Shown here piece after piece: positions 1 to 13,199 of a stretch of DNA of 64,000 bases. The notes below the pieces were generated by a model. That model did no database searches and had not been told where the DNA came from. It saw nothing but the letters and a program-made list of their open reading frames with translations. Made by a program: the position numbers and the translations under genes. This DNA is from Paraescarpia echinospica (Eukaryota > Annelida > Polychaeta > Sabellida > Siboglinidae), in the NCBI GenBank assembly GCA_020002185.1, contig CM034531.1, positions 83,269,608 to 83,333,607 on the forward strand, given 5' to 3'. Each line of letters opens with the position of its first letter. The first letter of the stretch is position 1.

Positions 1-50
1 CACAATAAAAACGGTCAGCAGTTCAAAACCAAACCTCATTAGTAGTTTTT

Positions 51-150
51 AGATGAGCTTGGTTTCCAAGGATTTAGGTGCAATAGAAGTAATTTTATTA
101 GGTTTCCAAGGATTTAGGTGCAATAGAAGTTATCTTATTATTATTATATC
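51..150. repeat. dispersed repeat tail, partly duplicated
   Basis: The motif GGTTTCCAAGGATTTAGGTG occurs twice here (about 60 and 102), each time followed by GCAATAGAAGT, and the second copy runs into a TTA-rich tail. A near-identical single copy with the same TTATCTTATTATTATTAT tail is at about 41861-41912. This looks like the 3' end of a SINE-like family; no coding is seen. Confidence 0.55.
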
Positions 151-293
151 TTAGTTAAAAATGTAAAACGGTTTCTTTATATCCATTACATTTTGTTTGA
201 CTGGCAAGTAATCCTACGTTTTTTAAGTAAAGGTTTTTATATAGTGGTATCCATTCCTTAGGACAAAAGCTAAAAAGCACTTGGCACTTTACT

Positions 294-375
294 CCCTGGC
301 AGACCTGATCAATCAAACACCATCTCGACTTCTCTGGGAAGCATTTAGCCTTGCTGCAATTACTGTGCAAAAACT
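294..375. repeat. dispersed repeat, copy 1
   Basis: This stretch matches 1610-1686 in the same orientation: both read CTGGCAGA, then CTTGACTTCTCTGG or a close variant, then AAGCATT, then ACTGCAAT. The translated frames across it look like repeat, not protein. Confidence 0.45.
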
Positions 376-639
376 ATACTGTGCATGCCAATTGGTTCTG
401 TCAGTAGGCACTTTCTCCAGTTGTCGAGCCTGAAGATTTGTCCATTTCAGATTCGCCTTGAGGCTGTCCCTGTACAACTTCTTATGCTGTCCTTGTCTAC
501 AACTTCTGTGTGTCAACTCCCCATAGAACAGTTGCCTTAAGTTAATTATTTTAAATAAGGGCTTCTTGGTTAAACATCTAAAAACTATTGATGAGGTTAG
601 GTTTTGAACTTGTAGACTATTACCCCAGGTAGTACACAA

Positions 640-798
640 ATATCGACCAATATCTATAACCAGGTATCCATTCATACAACTGAGTTAACTGGAACAACAG
701 GAATGAACTTGTCCAAGAAACGCCAGCAAGAGGATCTGAACCATGAATCTCTCGACTGAAGGGCCGCTGTTCTAACCACTGGGCCACCGCACTCCACT
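640..798 (-). repeat. tRNA-derived SINE
   Basis: Read on the minus strand, the segment starts with a tRNA-like head: an A-box-like GTGGCCCAGTGGTTAGAAC near 790-770 and a B-box-like GGTTCAGATCC near 748-738. It then continues into non-tRNA sequence. There is no matching acceptor stem, so this is a SINE rather than a tRNA gene. It separates the last visible ankyrin exon from whatever follows outside the window. Confidence 0.5.
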
Positions 799-830
799 AC
801 TAGTTGATGTTACCAAATAAAAGCACTTAC

Positions 831-3800
831 CATGTTGTAAAAGCCAGTTGATGACAGGGACATTACCCCTGGTGGCCGCCCTATGGAGGGGTGTGAAACC
901 TTTGGCATTCTGACAGTTTACACTGCAACCTGAAATGAGAGGTAGATTGCAGAAAACTAACCTGGTTGTTTCATCTTAGTCAAAGTGAATTGTTGTTGCT
1001 AAAGTCAGCTGGGACATTTCATGAACAATAGTTTTTGAACATGACATAAATGCAAATGTTTTGACACTGTTACATCTCCACAACAGATCCAGTACATGAG
1101 TTGCGTACATTTTGTTTTAGCAACTTGTAATAAAATCAGAGTCAAAGATGCCCTAATAAGTATAATACATGAAATAATTCTAAGTCTTTCTTCACAAATC
1201 AAATTCTGGATATTTCGCTTTATTTCAAATCCAGATAAAATATTAAATATATTTGTTTTTAATTTCCAGCTGTGATACGTTAAATGCTATTTACAGGAAC
1301 GCTTTTAGAATACCTACTAAATACAGTTGAGCTCGAGTAGATGACTCACCAGCATTGAAGAGTTCCTGCAGCAGTGCCAAGTCTGGCTTCAGAGAGTTGA
1401 GCACCCCGAATGTGGCGAGGTAGAGGGCCGAGTCTTTGTCACTGGTCACAACCTTCACGTCACCTCCTGGGTGACACGACAACATGCAACAGTGCTCAAT
1501 GAATAGTCATGTCATTAGTCATTCATTGAAAGTGAATAAAAAGAAGGTATGCTCTTAATGCACAGTAGCCAATCCACAGGCCCACTCAAACTGTTTTATA
1601 TGTCACCCCTGGCAGATCATATCCAATAACAACTTGACTTCTCTGGTAAGCATTCAGCTACACTGCAATGACTGCACAATGACTATTCATTCACATGTAC
1701 TCACTATAACCAAGTACACATTTCTATGACTACAATATAAGTGAACTGAAAATTGACCAAGTTTCAAAATGGTAGAAAGATTTTCTCAACTAAGAGCAAT
1801 ATATTCCTAAAAGTGGTTTATCAATGATTGAATTTGTTAACTTTGATATGTGAAAAATCGAATGGAATAAATATGTCCATTGTAATAATGCATACAATGG
1901 ATATAAAGTTTTGTTTTTGCTGAGTTACATCTATTTTTAGTATGTTTTCTGGTCCAATAACTCACCATTTATTATGTTAGAAACAACTTTGAAACATAGT
2001 GTGCTTGTTAACTGGGAAATTAAATTATGCAGAGCAATACAAATGTCAAAGTGTTTAAAATAGACTCTACATTTGGACCTCACCTCTTTTCAACATTTCG
2101 CATACCAATCTTCTTTGACCACTGAGACAGGCACACTGTAGAAATATGACACAGTTTATTGGTAAGGTAACTGATATAGTAATTAAACAATAAAGATATA
2201 GATTTGTAAATAATTGTGAATAATGTTAATGGTTTCCGATTTGTTTAACAAGTGTTTGACATCCTGAGGCTGTGCGCATACATCATGTTTAGTGGTGCTT
2301 GGCTATGCACTACTGAAGTGTACATTTTTTTTATCGAGTATTAATATAAATGAATTTTTTTAATACAGACTTCAATGAAATTACCTATCCATTCCATTAT
2401 ATGGTGGTTTGCCTACATAAGGGGTCGGCTACCTGTGGCCCGCGGGTCAACTGCGGCCCATGAAGCTATTTAACAAGATTTAACAAGATTGCCATCCAGA
2501 GAATTAACTCTAGATGGCAGGTGGACAAGGAAGCCCTTTGGCTTATCGAGAGTCCAACCCTTTTATCTACATATATCCAGCCCTTTTATAAAGGCTATTT
2601 CATGTGGCCTGCAGACTAAAAGCGAGATTGCACGCAATGCGGCCCGTGGGATGACTATATATACATTTGCATTTTAGAGCCGTCCAGTTTTGTCTTGCCA
2701 ACAATTTTGATAAAAGCAATATAATATTATGGGCATCGCTTTACTAGGCTGGCATGACGTCTGCTAGATCATACATTCTTGCTTACGGTTTTTTACTTAA
2801 AAAAGTCACCTTCTCCTTATGTTGTTGAAAAACGTTTGGATCCAGAATTTCAAAGTGTTTAGTATAAATTTTTTGATAGCTGACCATTATAACCAAATTA
2901 ACTATTATATAATGATGTGCAAGCCATAAAGGTTGTTACAAAATTATTAACAATATCCCTGAATAACATAGTTATATCTGACATTTGATATAGATCTTCT
3001 CAGTAAACATTATTAATCCAGAAAAGCTTTTCCTAAATGACAGACGATGTCTTGATGCTTTGCCATAGGTGGCCATGTATGCTACACTAACCAGGAAGAG
3101 AGTGAGGCCTGTCTGAGGGGCAGGGTAATTGACATCTAGGGAATATTCATCAATGTAGTCCAGCACCATTTCAGCATGGCCCTCTTTAAATGCTGTCTGC
3201 AAGATAAAAATCACACAATGATTCTCAGTTACATTACCCCAACAGTACCATTTAATGGATCATATGAGAGAATCTTGTTGTAGTAATTAGTCACTTCACA
3301 GTAGCAGAGGGCGTGGTGATTGGGTACACTTGATTTCTTTGTTTGTTCAGTGAACATGTGTAAGTGGCAGCTTGACACAGGAGGGAGTGACAATGGAGGG
3401 TTCAGTTTCAAGGAGCAAGGGGTGGGAGGGTGAGCTGCCCTCTGTGCCCTGTTTCCCACAAGTTGGCTGGGCACAATGGGTCAGATACTGATATCATTAA
3501 TGAGATTTATGGATTAAAGATTATGTGGATCAATATTTAAGATTTGTATGTGCTTTGAACTGATGCTAGTCACTTGCCATTTTGGAATCATGGGCCCTAT
3601 ACCATAACACAAAGTTGCGTAGATGCCTAATGCACACTAGTTCAAAATACACAAGTCTATAATTAAGGAATGTCTGCTACGCCTGTAAGACTATCAATGT
3701 AGGAGTTGGCATCTGAGTTGTAAAAGGTCAGGGTGCATGATGGCATATACCTGCTCATTACACTTAAATTAGTTTCTTTCTCATTTAAACATACATTTCA

Positions 3801-5592
3801 CAACAATGTTACTGCCTGACTGAATGCATACCTTTGCCAGTTCATGTAAATGAAGAACTTTCTCCTCTGACATGTGCTTGTGGAATCTATCACCACCACC
3901 CCAGCTGAAGTGTCCAGGAAAGAAGATGCACTGAGCTGGAAAAGAAAGAAATACTTCACCATTCAATTTCAACCAAAGTGACACTGGACATGTCTGTCTT
4001 GGACAAATGTATACTCCTGACCAAATTGTGATGGTTTTCATCTTTGTTATATTGTGTTGTATGTGGCATGGTTGTTGTTTGAAAGAATTTCACAGTAAAT
4101 TTACCCTTTTTTGTTGTTGTTTTGACTTATTCAGATGACTATTGCTAGATGGGTGACACGGTAGTGATTCGGTGCAGTTCTGGTGTGGCCACATGAGATT
4201 CACTACAACCCTTCATCTCATCTATTAGGTTGTCTATATCCTATTCTATTAATGACATACATGCGTATGTACGCACTGTCACATCTTGACGCACCATGTG
4301 ATTCTCAGCTGTGCATGTTACACCTTTACTTACAGGATTAGATGTAAAACATTACGTACAATATCCATAAGTGTACACACCTATCATTATAATTGCAGGT
4401 ATAGAGAAAATAGCTGTCACTAAAATCAATGCTGCATGAACGTCAGCCTCTTCATGTTGCCATCGGGTGCCAACAGTGTTGTAACCTAGCAAGTGAGAAA
4501 ACATACTGTACATAACGTTGAAAACAACCAAATTAGTGTGTTGATTAATATGCTCCGATCAACATAATTTGTTTTTGCCATCTGAAAGACCAAATATACC
4601 TGGTATGCGCGTTATGTTACTAGAGCGGCGTGACATCTGCCAGACCAATCATTCCCACATACCGTTTTCACATACTTTGCCCTATGTTTTTATCACAAAA
4701 TAAATACAATTGGGGCAAACAGTGGAATTTCCAATATATTCACATGTATGGCATTTTGGAAGCTAGAATGACCTTGTTGATAGACAATAAGTCACTTAAT
4801 GGATACATCAATTGGCAGAATGATAACAATTATTTCAGACTGAGGCCAATGAGGGACCCATCGTGACCTCCCATCAAAGGATAGGCGAGATTCAGTCGCA
4901 GTGTTGCTTGTTAAACTCATACTGGTAATGTTGCTTTTTGCTTTATTATTATTTTAACAAACTTTTATCATGTTTCGTGTTTTACAAAAAATATATGGAT
5001 ATAAAGTTCAGTTGAAATCAGACATTTACCAGTATATTTTTATGTGATAAATTAATTGTAATATTAATATTTTAGGAGTGGGAGTAGCTCATTGTTACTT
5101 ATGTTTCTTGTTACACAAACATTACATTGAATCAAGCCACCTATAAATAATGAAGATTCACATGAAATCATAGTTTACATGGAAATTACTTTAATTATGC
5201 TCACTGCTACATGCATTCAAGAGTTTTTCACAAATTACAAAAAGTACCAGTATGGTTTGTTAATATCAATGTCCTATTTAGCCTATAGGGTTAATTTGTC
5301 TGGTAAATTATATCGGTACTATACATATCAATCTATAGTAGTGGCAAGAATGTGTTATGTACATATAGTTGTTTAAATTTGTTATGTGTGGTGTACTGAA
5401 TAGTGAAGGTGTAGGATACTTACCATATTTGAGACAGTCTAGTGGGTACATAAACAAATCAACCAGAATGAGATATATAACTTCCAATACACCCAGAAAA
5501 TCACTGCAATTTTTTGACAATGTATTTACTGTCTCCTGCCAAATGTTGAATGTTCCATTGTGCAAAACCATGGCATCCGACTTGTTTAGTAT
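831..5592 (-). CDS. membrane protein with C-terminal ankyrin repeats, partial (7 exons)
   Basis: Seven exons join in phase: 5424-5592, 4381-4485, 3832-3935, 3092-3196, 2084-2135, 1350-1466 and 831-929. Every border is AG/GT and the phases run 0-1, 1-1, 1-0, 0-0, 0-1, 1-1, 1-1. The joined frame is about 250 residues with no stop. It has two hydrophobic segments (around FLGVLEVIYLILVDLFMY and HAALILVTAIFSIPAIIMI), then a linker, then ankyrin repeats. The last exon is exactly 33 codons and has the signature GFTPLHRAATRGN. The 52-bp exon at 2084-2135 is too short to show up as an open frame on its own; it supplies the phase shift its neighbours need. Start codon, 5' exons and C-terminus are not visible, and intron 831-ward leaves the window. 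The pairing of two membrane segments with ankyrins does not match a family I can name; a weak likeness to XK-type scaffolds in the first segment is only an impression. Confidence 0.8.
1610..1686. repeat. dispersed repeat, copy 2
   Basis: Second copy of the repeat at 294-375, inside the intron between ankyrin exons 1350-1466 and 2084-2135. Confidence 0.4.
2418..2655. mobile_element. hAT-like (Charlie-type) terminal fragment
   Basis: The left end reads GGGGTCGGCTACCTGTGGCC and goes on with CGCGGGTC and GCGGCCCATGAAG, close to the end sequence known from hAT/Charlie elements. A second GCGGCCCGTGGG block lies at about 2639. No transposase frame is present. It sits in an intron of the ankyrin gene. 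Confidence 0.45.
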
Positions 5593-5599
5593 CTGAAAA

Positions 5600-6065
5600 A
5601 AATGTGATTGGCAACATCATTAAGACCATTATAATGCACTTTCAACTTTGGCTATGTACAGATCTATGCAACATTGCGGACATAGTTGACCAGCAAGACT
5701 GTATGATTTCGACAATGTTTAGAAGGATATTACAATAATTTACTTTATACTGGTGATAACAAGGAGGCAGACCGATAGACAATGTAAACAATTATACATT
5801 ATGGGCATGCTGATTAGTGAGTTTTTGTTGTGAAAGTGTACTTCAAAGGCTTTGATATGGAATGAATAAAAAATGGCACCAATTTTTGCCCAGTGTATCC
5901 AATAAACAATGCGAGACAAACTCAGAATCAATTTATTTGACCTATAAATACGATACATATATAATGAATAACGTAAGTAATAGATTAGGTCGGGAGACTC
6001 CCTTTAAGATATATAACATCGCTAAAACAGGAGCCACCCCATAAATATAAAGAACAACAAAATTT
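5600..6065. other. gene-poor stretch
   Basis: Upstream of the first visible ankyrin exon I see only AT-rich sequence with short non-homologous frames. The 5' exons of the ankyrin gene must lie further up, beyond the LINE inserted at 6.1-9.1 kb. Confidence 0.4.
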
Positions 6066-6069
6066 ACAT

Positions 6070-9060
6070 GACACAAATCAGAATAGCATGTGACTTGTTT
6101 TTATAGTTGATAATTACTCAATGTATCAACATACATACATAATACAAGGACTGATTATATGTACTCATGTACACATTGATGTACATATGGATACTTAGGT
6201 ATACATTTCAATACGTATTATGAATTACAAATAAAGCAATTATGAATACGACAAGTGTATTCATAATTTACAGTTTTTTTTGTATGTTGAAAAACCATAT
6301 AGACTGTGGGTATAAATTTTATTAATGATAATACTTGGTGTATTGTTAACTGTCTCTACTATGTTGTGTCTAATGCATTGTTTGGCTAATTCATGTTTGA
6401 ATCTGGACATATACAGATTATTTCTTTCACGTGTGCAGTGCTGGTGAATATCATAGATGTGTGGGTTTAGAAAAACATTGAAGTAGTAGGGTAATAGATT
6501 GTTAATTAATTTGAAATAAAATTTTAATTGTTGGATTTTATAAATGTCATCCAACTTTAACAACTGAAGCCTGGAACTTGCTGCCGCAAAAGCTGACTGC
6601 AACAAGAATGACAAACACTGATTTTAAATCAAACCTTAAAACTTATCTGTTTTCCCGAACATTCTGTATGGCGCCGTGAGCAACGATTGTTGGAACGGCG
6701 CAATATAAATGTCACGATTTGATTTTTTTTAAACAGGACTTGTGCACGCATTATATTTACTTAAGGATATTATTTTCTGTAATTTGAAAATTAAATGTGC
6801 CTGATGACCCCATAAAAGTAAGCCATAATTAGTATGAGGGAGAATAAGAGCATTGTACATAATATATAATGTATTAAGTGGTAAAAAGTGTTTAAGTTTA
6901 TTTAATATGCCTATTGTTTTAGATATTTTATTTGCTATTTTGTTTGCATGACTCTGCCAGTATAAATAGTTATTTATGGTGATGTCTAAAAAATTGAAAT
7001 CATTTACACATTCAATGTGTGCCCCATCTATTTGTAACACAGGGTACTATATTTTCTTTTGAGGCATATCAAAAGTCATCAATTTAGTCTTTTTGGCATT
7101 TAGTGACAGTTTATTAGCTTTCAACCAATTGCTAATCTTTGTTAGTTCTTTGTTAATATTTTCACTTTGCATTTGGCCTTCTGAATCGTTAAATGTATTT
7201 AGTGTACTAGTAAGTGTGGTGTCATCAGCATACGTTATGAAATTGAAAACGTCACTAGAAAATGCTATGTCATTTATGTGTATAATAAATAACTGTGACC
7301 CTAAAATTTAACCTTGAGGGATGCCAGTGTTGATGACTATTTCCTTAGACTTAACATTTTCAATTTCTAAGTACTGCTTACGATTTTTTTTAATAACTCT
7401 TGCAAAGTTCCAGAACCTTGTCATTTAATAAGTAGTAATTTAATTTCTATACCAATATATTGTGATCAATTGTGTCAAATGCTTTTGATAAATCAAGGTA
7501 TATATTTATTGGAGTAACCGATTTATCAAGTTCATGTATAATGTCTAAAATTTTGAGCTCAGTAGAATGTTTCTTTCTAAACCCATATTGGCTATTGTAG
7601 TATAGCAATTTGGAATGGAAGTAATCATGGATTTGGGAATATACCAGTTATTATTGATTTATTAATAATTAGAGTGACTGCACTGCTAATATAATTTTTT
7701 TATTAATTTTAGTAATTGTGTTGATATATACCGTCTTTTCCACAACTTGATTTTGGAGGTAACCGATCAATTATATTAACAGTAGTTTCCATGTCAATTG
7801 GGTTAAAGCTGAATGTGTGAAATATCGGGTTTTTCAGGTAATTTTTGTATGATTTACCTCCACTAGTAGTTGTTTTAGAGGCTAGAGTAGGACCAGCATT
7901 AGTAAAAAAATGTGTTAAATCTGTTTGCAATAATGCATTTGTCGCTTATCATTTCCCCATCGACATCGAACAAATCTGGAAATTATTCTTTCTTTTGACT
8001 TTTCTGAATAATTTCTTTAATTAAACACTACATCTTCCTAACATCATGCTTATGCTTTTCAAAACTGGATTCATAATGCATTTGCATAGCTAATCTAATA
8101 GTACTTTTAAGATTTTTTTATAAGTATGCAAGTCAGTTTTAAGTTTATGATACTACTCTGGGTGTGTGCTTCATTCTCAAATACAATCTGTTTCTAAACG
8201 TTACCGACATAATAATGCCCTTGGTAATCCAAGGAGTTTTCTTATGTTTATATTTGTTAAATTTAATTATTTTAACAGGTAGAAATGTATCCATAACTGC
8301 AGTAACAATTTAATCGAAGATATTGCAGTTTTCATTCGGATCCGCATGAATATCTGTGTTATGTTTATCATAAATATTTCAGTTTATTATTTCAATTTAT
8401 TGAGTGAGTCAGGAGTTTGATGTTTTATTTGTATAAACCTTGGTATTGCACTGGTGGTTTCTACATAGTCCAGACATAGAAAGTATGGAAAGTGATCAGA
8501 AATATTGCTCACTAAAATACCAGCTGAGGATTTTAAGAATCCTTTTGACAAATTGCATAAAAAATTATCAATGAGTGTTCCATGATATTCTGAAAGTCGT
8601 GTTGGCATAGTAATTTTAGGGAAGAAATTATGTGAAACGATTCTATCAAAATATTCACATTATAGGTTTTTCGTTAATTTTTAGCAAATCAATATTGTAA
8701 TCTCCTGCAATTATTATTTCACATTTAGATGTTTGTAAATTAACTAAATTTGATGCAAATTTGTCTGTAAATATACGGTAGTTTTCAATTATATCTCTAG
8801 GTGGTCTGTATATATTTCCAAGACTTTTTTTCTTTCGTGGCACAACATGCTATTTCAATAAATTGACCTTTCCAAGTGTCTGTATTAGCATGGATTTTTA
8901 CAGATTTGTAATTGTATTTGTTGCTGAGGTAGATTGCCAAGCCAGCAGGTGCACTGCAGATTTTGCCTTGGCATATTAATGTATATCCATCTATTTGAAA
9001 TAAAGAAGTGTCAGCCTCTTCATTGAGCCATGTTTCCTGTAAGCATAAAGCACTCCGATT
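6070..9060 (-). mobile_element. decayed Jockey/CR1-like LINE, 5' truncated
   Basis: Minus-strand fragments appear in the order expected of one element. The endonuclease starts abruptly at about 9055 (ALCLQETWLNEE) and continues through NIYRPPRD and AGDYNIDLL near 8655-8820 and SDHFPYFLCLDY near 8500. The endonuclease-RT linker is near 7709-7930, a broken RT core lies at 7100-7650, and the RT C-terminus at 6729-7040 (NKLKHFLPLNTLY). The last coding piece is 6261-6552 and the 3' tail runs to about 6070. Many stops and frameshifts make it inactive. The same 3' tail is found in opposite orientation at 46690-46968. The sequence abutting the truncated endonuclease above 9060 shows no endonuclease start, which fits 5' truncation on insertion. 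Confidence 0.75.
6553..6728 (+). mobile_element. 3' end of a second LINE nested in the first
   Basis: On the plus strand this reads WNLLPQKLTATRMTNTDFKS followed by NLKTYLFSRTF, the usual C-terminal end of a CR1-like reverse transcriptase, then a short tail ending in a T-rich run. It interrupts the minus-strand LINE between its frames ending near 6729 and resuming near 6552 (KLDDIYKIQQLKFYFK). It must therefore have landed after the outer element. Confidence 0.55.
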
Positions 9061-10700
9061 CCGACTCCCATCCCAGGGTCGATCGCGCCAGTCGCTAGTC
9101 CAACAACTCATTCCACATATTTCAGATATACAGTATACTGTTATAAAACAATGCTTTCTGGGCACTTTTGAGGCTCAAATATAGCGCTCCGATTTAATGC
9201 CGAAATTGGGGTGGGCCCGGATTCTGCACAACATCACAATTAAGTGTCCACAAAGTAATGCGCAGTTCCATCTGCTGCCTAGTGGTTATTCCAATACTAC
9301 TGTCATCATCATGGTCAGGTTTCCCGACACCAAAACAAATTCAGGAGCCTTCCAAAGTGATTCGTGGCTTCCTCAATATCCTTAGCTTTGCCTTAGGAGG
9401 AAGGCCTCACCCAGAGAACCGTTCACATGTCATTTGGACGGTTAAAATTTGAAAATTGCATTTTTGGACAGGTTGAAATTGATTGTGGATGTTTCTGCCA
9501 GGCTGGCCCTTCCATATCCGTCATATCTGTCATTTTTTTGCGCGGGCCATTCTGTCCATGCTATTTTTACGAAGTCATTGAAACTGCTATGAAGCCAGTT
9601 ACAAAATCTACGGAAATTGGTTTTGAAAATCGACCACCCAGATTGCCTGACCAGCTGCCCAACACATGCCAAAAACCAATTAAGGCATCAACTTGCTAGG
9701 ATAATTGTCACCTAACACTAACAGCTAGTGGTGGTTGCAAAATGAAAGTGGAATGCAGCCTACAAGCGTAGACCAAATAATCATCAGGGCGGGGAGATAC
9801 AATAAGCACTCGCCAATTACGACGAGACTCGATTGGATGGTTTAGTGAACTGATTGGGTGATGTTACGCTGGCACCAACTGAGTGTATTGCTGTAATTAT
9901 TAGTGCCTGGGAAAAACCCCCTTTTTCCATTCTCAAACTATTTATGAGACCTAATTGTGACCGCATCAAAGGCACTGACGACCACTAACAAGACAACAGA
10001 GATCATCACAATAACTGTAACTATAACTAGCATTACCATAGCAGCCACTGTGGCTGTTGGATCTGGCCAGATCTGGTGTTAAACTATGACATGCCAACAG
10101 TCATGCAGCCCTTACATTGTTCATTCCACGTTAAATAATACATATTTAATATCATTGGAACGACAACATAATATTCTTTACAATGGTATTAAGTTTTTAG
10201 AAGTATTCCTTTATTTGACGAACTTGTCGTCCGTGATTTAACGAAAATGCGTGCCAAAAATGTCATGCCGATGGCACGTCGCAAAGGTACTGGTAACCGG
10301 TAGTTGTAGTTTCCTCCTATGTCAGTTACGGTTTTCGCAAACACAAGTCATGGCAAATCGAAAACCCACACTTGTAAACATATTTGGATTGTCATGATTT
10401 TTAAATTAACCAATGTGATGTGTTGGTCTTCACTGCTGATGTTACATGAAATTGATGCCATCAGAGAAACGAAAGCTACGATGAGTTGAAGTGTAAACCT
10501 ATGTTATTGCTCGATATATACAACTTTGTGCAACAATGATGACATTTGTCAGTTTTTTCACTATTCAAATTATATATGTTGTGTGGCCATGTGACTTATT
10601 TAAAAATATATTTTTCAATCTAATAAAATTGAACTGTATTAGTTCTAATATTATGCCTTCATAATTGGTAATATGTACTTTTAGTTTATTTTTATATTTT
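9060..10700. other. no gene seen
   Basis: Short frames on both strands, none with a recognisable domain. The sequence between 9180 and 9700 is less AT-rich than its surroundings and may be old repeat, but I cannot assign it. Confidence 0.35.
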
Positions 10701-10704
10701 TATG

Positions 10705-10806
10705 ATTGGACACACTAAGTATGATTACCAAAATTTACCATGCAGGTATATATATATATATATACCTGCATGGTAAATTTTGGTAATCATACTTAGTGTG
10801 TCCAAT
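10705..10806. repeat. 102-bp near-perfect palindrome
   Basis: The left arm starts ATTGGACACACTAAGTATGA and the right arm is its reverse complement, ending TTAGTGTGTCCAAT. The centre is an alternating TA tract. It could form a long cruciform or be a foldback element. Confidence 0.85.
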
Positions 10807-10859
10807 AACTATGAGTATATATATACAAATATTATATATATATATACTCATAGTTATTG
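10803..10859. repeat. second, abutting 57-bp palindrome
   Basis: The arms CAATAACTATGAGTATATAT and its reverse complement flank a short centre CAAATAT. It shares four bases with the preceding palindrome. Confidence 0.8.
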
Positions 10860-11642
10860 CTGTGTTTTAATTATTTCTCTTTAATTCTTATGTAAATAAA
10901 TGTACATATTTGTTGCCATACTTATATTGTTATTACTACTTACATTTTGATCACACATGAGATTTGCATTCAGCCATGTGCGTCTCATGTCTGATAGCAC
11001 GCCAATTGCGCGTTTAGTCGCATGTCCGATTGCGTGCCCGAGCACGCTTCGTAGCATGTTGGAAAACATTTGGGCTGGCAAAAATTTTATCCTGGGTGGG
11101 GCCCTGCTTAGGAGATCTCCCAATGTGACATTTACATGTAAGCCAAGGCATCTAGCAGCCCTCTCATAAATGAGGAAGGCTGCTGTAATTTCCGAAACTA
11201 CATCGATTATCAAGGGAAAATATCAACAAATAAAACAGTATATTGTAACAAGGAACGTTTTTTTTATTTTGTTGTATTAGTATCAAAGTAATAATAATCG
11301 GGTTTACATGGGTTGTATAAGTTGCGATATTTAGAAAATAGTACTTACAATTAAAAAAGAGCTTGGGACCCCCTCAAGAGAAGGCTGGGGGTCCTGAGGA
11401 CCCTTGAACACAAACATCCAGGTAAACCCCTGCATAATTAATGCAATGCGTTGTGCCCAAGTTGTAGAGTATGTCTTACTGAATAAAATATGTTGAAATT
11501 TTTTCTGCCAGACCCCCCGTTTCCATGGCAACAATCAAAGATGGCCATCTGATAAGGAAAATTTGGAAACATTGTAGCACCTCCAATAATGCAGTAATCA
11601 GTGTAATTCTTTCTATTTCTTATTTACACCACCTCAATCTAT

Positions 11643-11789
11643 TCTATGCAATGTCGAAGAGATATTTTATGTATTGTCATTATTTACTATTTTAAAAATA
11701 TGTTTCAATATTGTGTAGTTAAAAATCCATATTTTTATTACGATCATTATATTCACCACATAACTAAAAATATCTCGACATTGCATAGA
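11643..11789. repeat. inverted-repeat element, about 147 bp
   Basis: The left end TCTATGCAATGTCGAAGAGA and the right end TCTCGACATTGCATAGA are inverted copies extending about 30 bp with small gaps. The interior is AT-rich. This has the form of a short foldback or MITE-like element. Confidence 0.6.
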
Positions 11790-11799
11790 GAAGATAGCA

Positions 11800-13130
11800 A
11801 GGAACACATCAGTCAAAATTTCATTAATCTAACATCATTACTTCTAGAGATATGATGTTTCCAAATTGGAAAAACACCGGTTTTCTTTTAGCAAACAGGT
11901 GTAAATGACTGTCAAAGATTCGGTAATGGGATTTATTACATGACAGAAGCATACTTTATCCATGAATATAAGTTACTTAGAGGCATGTAAATGTTATAAA
12001 AGAGATCTTTATTAATAGTTAACATAAAATGCTATCAGAATACAGCAGAATCACATTTTGAGAATGTTTGTTAAAAAAGTCATTTTAGCTGCAGTGTCTC
12101 TCCTTAAGAACCGCTGTGTTAGATTAAATGTTTAGAATAGTTTCATTGTAACATTTCCAGTCGCTGAGCATGATGTATCTCGCTTGTGAAGTCTCTTTAA
12201 AAAGACTATAATGCAATTCAGTGAGACCTCAAGTGGTAGCCATTTGATACAGAGCTCTAGCAACGTATTTGACCGACTCTGACCTACCTAGGTATGTTGA
12301 GCCATGGTACTTTAGGATTTACAAGGATGGAGACTCTCTTGCTGGATATAAAATGAAGGAAGGATTGCATCATGCCATTGCCATGCCATTGCCACAAGTA
12401 ACCATGTACAGTGTCAATTCAATGAAAACTTTGTAACAGATCAGGATTTGGTTAAAAAAGGAGACCATGTGGTTATTTTAAAAGGATGTAAATGCAGGAT
12501 ACAATTAAATTAACTGGCCAAAGTAATATAATACAAGTAGTCTGGCTATTTAGGATATTTAACAGTTGGAGCCTTGCTCTGAAGCTAACCACCTAACCTT
12601 AACTTCTGTTGCCAGGAGCTGTGCTTGTGACCCTTGTCATGCCTCATGAGCTGGCATGTATTATCTAATTATGTGTCAGTCACTGTATCTGTGACCATGC
12701 TTCATGACATAACTACAACTTACAAGTCATGAGACAATGAGTTATGTCGTGGTATGGGACCTGAGCATTGTCATTGATTAATCGATTCCGATTCTTTGAT
12801 GAACTGATTTAAGGTATTTAACTGAGCCAGAGAATGTGCCATGCCATAAGATCGAAGACCAAGACTCAAAAGGGGAGGGGGAGGGGGGACGAACAGGCAA
12901 GACAAGTAGTAATTTATATTGCGAGTCACAGCGTATGACTGGTCAATATTGTAGAATTGATACACTTAGCCTTAGGCTTAGACTAGCCTCTGACACTGTG
13001 TCAGGGGACCGGATGCATAGAGGCTTTTAAAAAAAGGATTCTATACGGCATGCGGATGTGGCTAATTGAATCGCTCCGTGTAGTGATTCGAATCTTATTT
13101 GCACACAAATCGGATAGGAAATTTCAACTA
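11800..13130. other. no gene seen
   Basis: AT-rich sequence with no supported exon. From 12960 on, the TTAGGCTTAG-type sequence described at 13200-13320 begins. Confidence 0.35.
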
Positions 13131-13131
13131 G

Positions 13132-13139
13132 TGACGTCA
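13132..13139. promoter_or_regulatory. CRE-like palindrome upstream of the proline iminopeptidase gene
   Basis: TGACGTCA at this position is followed by TACGTCA a few bases on. It lies about 820 bp before the start codon. It is the consensus site of CREB/ATF factors; use here is inferred from position only. A second TGACGTCA is at 16219-16226 in intron 1. Confidence 0.3.
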
Positions 13140-13199
13140 CTACGTCATGGCCATGGAAATGGGTATTCCCCATTCCGCTAGCCTCTGACACTCTGTCTG

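Noticed and set aside
10881..11213. A 110-codon minus-strand frame ending in a good donor (CAAAATGTAAGTAG) in phase 0, the phase that the first visible ankyrin exon needs
   Set aside because: Its peptide is full of near-repeats (LGHAIGHATKRAIGV) and has no convincing acceptor; phase agreement has a one-in-three chance.
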